From positions 1 through 21,608 of the forward strand of contig CALSCR010000217.1 in the NCBI GenBank assembly GCA_943704495.1: a stretch of 21,608 bases of DNA, in the 5' to 3' direction. Positions 18,709-21,608 of this stretch are shown here, piece after piece; the first letter of the stretch is position 1; each line of letters opens with the position of its first letter. The DNA comes from Pigoraptor chileana. Its lineage: Eukaryota; Opisthokonta; Filasterea. The notes below the pieces were generated by a model. The model was given only the letters and a program-made list of their open reading frames with translations. It had not been told where the DNA came from and made no database searches. The translations under genes and the position numbers were made by a program.

Positions 18709-20978
18709 ATGGGCAATGAGAATGGGAGATTGCAACAGCCTATGTCGCGCCAAAGTAGCACTGGTGGGAAGGCGCCGGTTGCGGATGTCAGCAAGAAGGT
18801 GCGTTCTGACAACAAATGTGTGCGTACTCACTAATAACTACTGCACGAGCGTACGTGACCGACTGCCATTTAAATGAGAATGAAAGAATGTGTGGGGGCG
18901 CTGTTGTACGGATCCCCCTCTTAATCAGTGCACTTCCGCGCCTGGCGCTGGACAAACATTCTGCGCATGTTTTTGTGGAATGGCACGTGAGCGAGCCGCA
19001 TCCCATTGCAGTGTACACCTGAAATCTCTAATTGTATTCTTTGAGGTGATGTGATCGGGCTCTTCGTTGATTCTTAATAGCCAAAACTCCGACGACCACT
19101 CACTGTGTCTTGTAATGACACGCATCACTCGGACTGCGTAGTTTACGAAGGCGCTGTCGTACAACATGAAGCTGGTCATCCGTGGCGACAGGGCTGTGGG
19201 AAAGAGTGCCCTGTTCCATCGACTTCAGGGGGGTCCCTTTGTGGAGAAGCACGAGCCCACGCCTGAGATTCAGGTGTGTGTGTGTGAGAGAGAGTGTATT
19301 CGTGGGGCATCCACATGGGAGTATTTCAGTCGATTGTTTTCGCATTGCGCTCGTCATATCGAGAGCAACTCCATTAACGATTCGTGTGTCAAATTGAAGA
19401 CTCCCAAATTCGTTTTGTGCGCAAACACTCAACTAAACTGCGCATTTTGGATGTGACAGGTGTCGCATATTTACTGGAGCTACAAGGTGACGGATGACGT
19501 TGTGAAGATTGAGGTTTGGGACGTTGTCGATCAGGCGCGTCCAAAGCAAACGGGGTTAAAACTCGCCGACGACGCTGGGGAGCTGCGTCTCGATGCATCG
19601 TTTGTGGACGTCTACCGGGGTGCGCACGGCGCCATTCTGGTGCTTGACCTAACGAAGCGATGGACGTTTGATTATGTGCAGCGTGAAGCAGAGAAGATCC
19701 ACAAGAACATTCCTATTCTCGTCCTCGGGAATATGTGCGACAAGCAGGGTGACCGTAAGGTTACCGCGGACGAGGTGACCGCGTGGGCAGAGTCACTGGA
19801 TAGGGGATTCATTCGCTATGCCGAGGCGTCGATGCTTAATATGTACGGACTGCGATATGTCCACCGCTTTCTGAACGTGCCATTTTTGAACCTTCAGGTG
19901 AGAAGCAATGTGTCTGTGGGTATAATTGTTTTGTACGGTACTTGCGGTGCGCGCATTCATGTATGGTGTTTTGGTTCAGTGTTAATAGGACATTATGTGT
20001 GTGGTTTGCGTGTGTTTTGTCTGCCCCGTGTCTTGTGTGCGTGTGTGGATGTGTGTGTGTGAGTGGCTATGCCCTGTCCGCATGCCATTTTGTCGGTAAT
20101 GAGCACAGATCTTAGAATAATTGATTCAAATATTAATGCTCTTGTGTGTTGGTTTCGATGTGTCCTGCGGAATGCGCGCGCTTCAATGTTGTTTGTGTTT
20201 TTCTTTCTTTCCGTCGTTGTGCAGAGGGAGGCGCTCATGCGTCAAGTAGAAACAAACGGGAGGGAAATGAAGGCAACATTGGAAGAACTCGTTCTCGTTG
20301 CCGGTGTGGAGCAAAACTATGCGCTGTGAGTGGTTTCTTTGTGTATATATTTGTGTGTGTGCTTCTCTGTGTGTTGAAATGGTGCATTTGGGTGTTATTG
20401 GAGAGTGTGTGTGTGTTTGTGTCTGAAGGTGTGATTGTCTGAGTTGTCGTGCCGTTTCTACCAAGAGGAGCTGCCCTGGTTTGATTCGCTCCTTCAATTG
20501 TCCCAATCGGCCGCAGGTTCCTCGAAAACTTGGAAAAGGCAACTGCTCCTGCTCAGAAACCGGAAGGAGGTATGCGGCATGAGTCTTGATGTGCAAAATG
20601 CTCGTCAACTTTTGTGCCTTTTAGTGAAAATGTTTGTCAAGACATGGATGGGCGTGCACATTCAATGAAAGAGTGTTTTTTTGTCGCTCCACCGCCGAAT
20701 TCTTGGATTTTTCCTATTTCTCCCTGCATCATTCACCCGGCATCACACACAACAACCATGCAAGTGCACATCATACTCACCATGATCGCAACCTCTTGTT
20801 TGCCACCAAAAAACAAACACTTTGTGCATCCCAGCGGCCACTCCCGAGGGCGCACTCTCTCCCACTGGATCTTTTGTTGGGCGTGGGTCTGGTCAGGAGA
20901 CGCCCAGGCAACCGGCGTCACCACAGTCGGCCGTGAAGGGCATGACAACAAGTGCGAAGACTGCTGCTTCGGCAGCCC

Positions 20979-21050
<72 letters not shown>

Positions 21051-21314
21051 CATCTCAAACTCAGCCTGCCCAGCAACCGCCCAAGCAAGCCCAGCAGTCC
21101 ACCTCACAGGCCCAGGCGCATCCAACGAAGGGCTTACGTGCCCCGTCTGCTGCTGCTGAACCGAGTGTGACGTCATCCAACCCAACACAGCCTCAGACTG
21201 TGACTTCCCCCTCTCCCGCACCCGCGCCAGAGGCAAAGTCGGGCGGATTTTTCAAGCGGTTCTCGTTCAGATCGAAACCTGCCGAGCCCAAAAAGGCGGA
21301 TGCTCCTGCCGCAG
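18709..21314 (+). CDS. RABL6: RABL6 (Parf)-type Rab-like GTPase, 3' end not resolved
   Basis: An atypical GTP-binding protein; animal RABL6 is a cytoplasmic/nuclear protein linked to cell-cycle control. Exons: 18709-18798, 19142-19273, 19460-19897, 20225-20325, 20517-20569, 20835-21314, all phase-consistent; at least 431 residues. Exon 1 ([20 protein letters not shown]...) joins [17 protein letters not shown], matching the animal FAKGVQYNMKIVIRGDR block. P-loop GDRAVGKS at 45-52; [75 protein letters not shown]...[13 protein letters not shown]. The degenerate G3 (WDVVD) and G4 (NxxD) are typical of RABL6. The tail has Q24, Pro/Ser-rich sequence and [12 protein letters not shown], which parallels the animal ISRLFG motif. 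An acceptor at 21400 would add about 20 Cys-rich residues, which I doubt; the next exon is probably beyond the window. Gly2 could be myristoylated, unlike human RABL6. Confidence 0.9.
20978..21049 (+). repeat. Polyglutamine-coding trinucleotide repeat (CAA)15(CAG)9
   Basis: 24 uninterrupted Gln codons in RABL6 exon 6, 15 CAA followed by 9 CAG with no mixing. Such a clean switch suggests two separate slippage expansions. The tract lies in the disordered tail, away from the GTPase domain. Confidence 0.9.
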
Positions 21315-21522
21315 GTGTGTATGTGTATGTGTATGTGTGTGAGCACAACGGAAATGTTATCTTTTCATGATGGCGGTTTTGAATCTCGTATCGATTTCAG
21401 GCCCCATCCTCCAGCAATTTTGTGTTGTGTAGCTCTTTGTCATTGTCCAAGACACTGTCTGTTTTGAATTGTGCATGTGTTCTTATGTCGCAATACCTCT
21501 ATATCTGTCGTCATCCCTCCTC

Positions 21523-21524
<2 letters not shown>

Positions 21525-21564
<40 letters not shown>

Positions 21565-21608
21565 GAGTCCATGGGCACAGCGCCTATGACACTGACTTGA
21601 ATCCTACA
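21525..21608 (+). repeat. (CT)18 tract followed by the 47-bp interspersed repeat, cut by the window edge
   Basis: A perfect CT run (21525-21560) is followed at 21562-21608 by a unit starting GTGGAGTCCATGGGCACAGC and ending CTTGAATCCTACA. It matches kinase intron 8 unit 2 (2278-2324) at 44 of 47 positions. It probably lies in a RABL6 intron or 3' flank. The full right end of the element is outside the window. Confidence 0.75.

Noticed and set aside
21401-21465. Possible last RABL6 exon ending in TGA at 21463
   Set aside because: The acceptor is good, but the peptide is Cys-rich and unlike the RABL6 C-terminus, and the flank holds a repeat typical of introns. The real end is probably outside the window.

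Overview
The window is nuclear DNA of a single-celled eukaryote. It has spliceosomal introns with GT/AG ends, TATA-box promoters, Kozak-like ATG contexts, an SR-type splicing protein, and introns full of CT, CA/GT and GTT microsatellites. The gene set (TKL kinase, ZIP transporter, RBMX2, a GREB1-like protein, RABL6) would suit a protist, perhaps on or near the animal lineage (choanoflagellate, ichthyosporean, apusomonad-like). I cannot name the species. Stop codons used are TGA, TAA and probably TAG.

Layout. 38-3089 (+): 3' part of a tyrosine-kinase-like (TKL) protein kinase in ten exons, several of them tiny. 3090-4568: intergenic, with an AT-rich stretch, an ACTC-type minisatellite, paired CCAAT boxes, an (AC)n tract and a clear TATA box. 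4569-6080 (+): intronless ZIP-family zinc/iron transporter. 6453-6954 (-): a small two-exon gene that I found by reading splice sites; it has no recognised family. It is divergent from 7175-8332 (+), an intronless RBMX2/Ist3 splicing factor, with a 220-bp shared promoter between them. 8333-11193: gene-poor, with CT tracts, diverged repeat copies, GGCCGG-rich DNA and hairpins. 11194-17776 (+): a very large five-exon gene. 17777-18708: gene-poor, with one coding-looking fragment. 18709 to past 21314 (+): a RABL6-type GTPase with a polyglutamine tail, probably running off the window.

The large gene is the highlight. Its protein (about 2,060 codons) joins a circularly permuted superfamily-2 helicase to a GT-A glycosyltransferase of the TET/JBP-associated (TAGT) type. 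In the helicase the Walker A motif lies C-terminal to motifs II, III and VI. This is the architecture known from animal GREB1, and its glycosyltransferase is related to the kinetoplastid enzyme that makes base J. Here both modules keep catalytic-looking motifs, so the gene may encode an active enzyme that glycosylates DNA bases or protein. One in-frame TAG lies inside the glycosyltransferase module.

A second notable signal is a short interspersed repeat of about 47 bp, usually next to a CT tract. It occurs at least six times, and two copies 19 kb apart match at 44 of 47 positions. The genes do not form a pathway; this looks like an ordinary gene-dense protist chromosome segment carrying one unusual enzyme.
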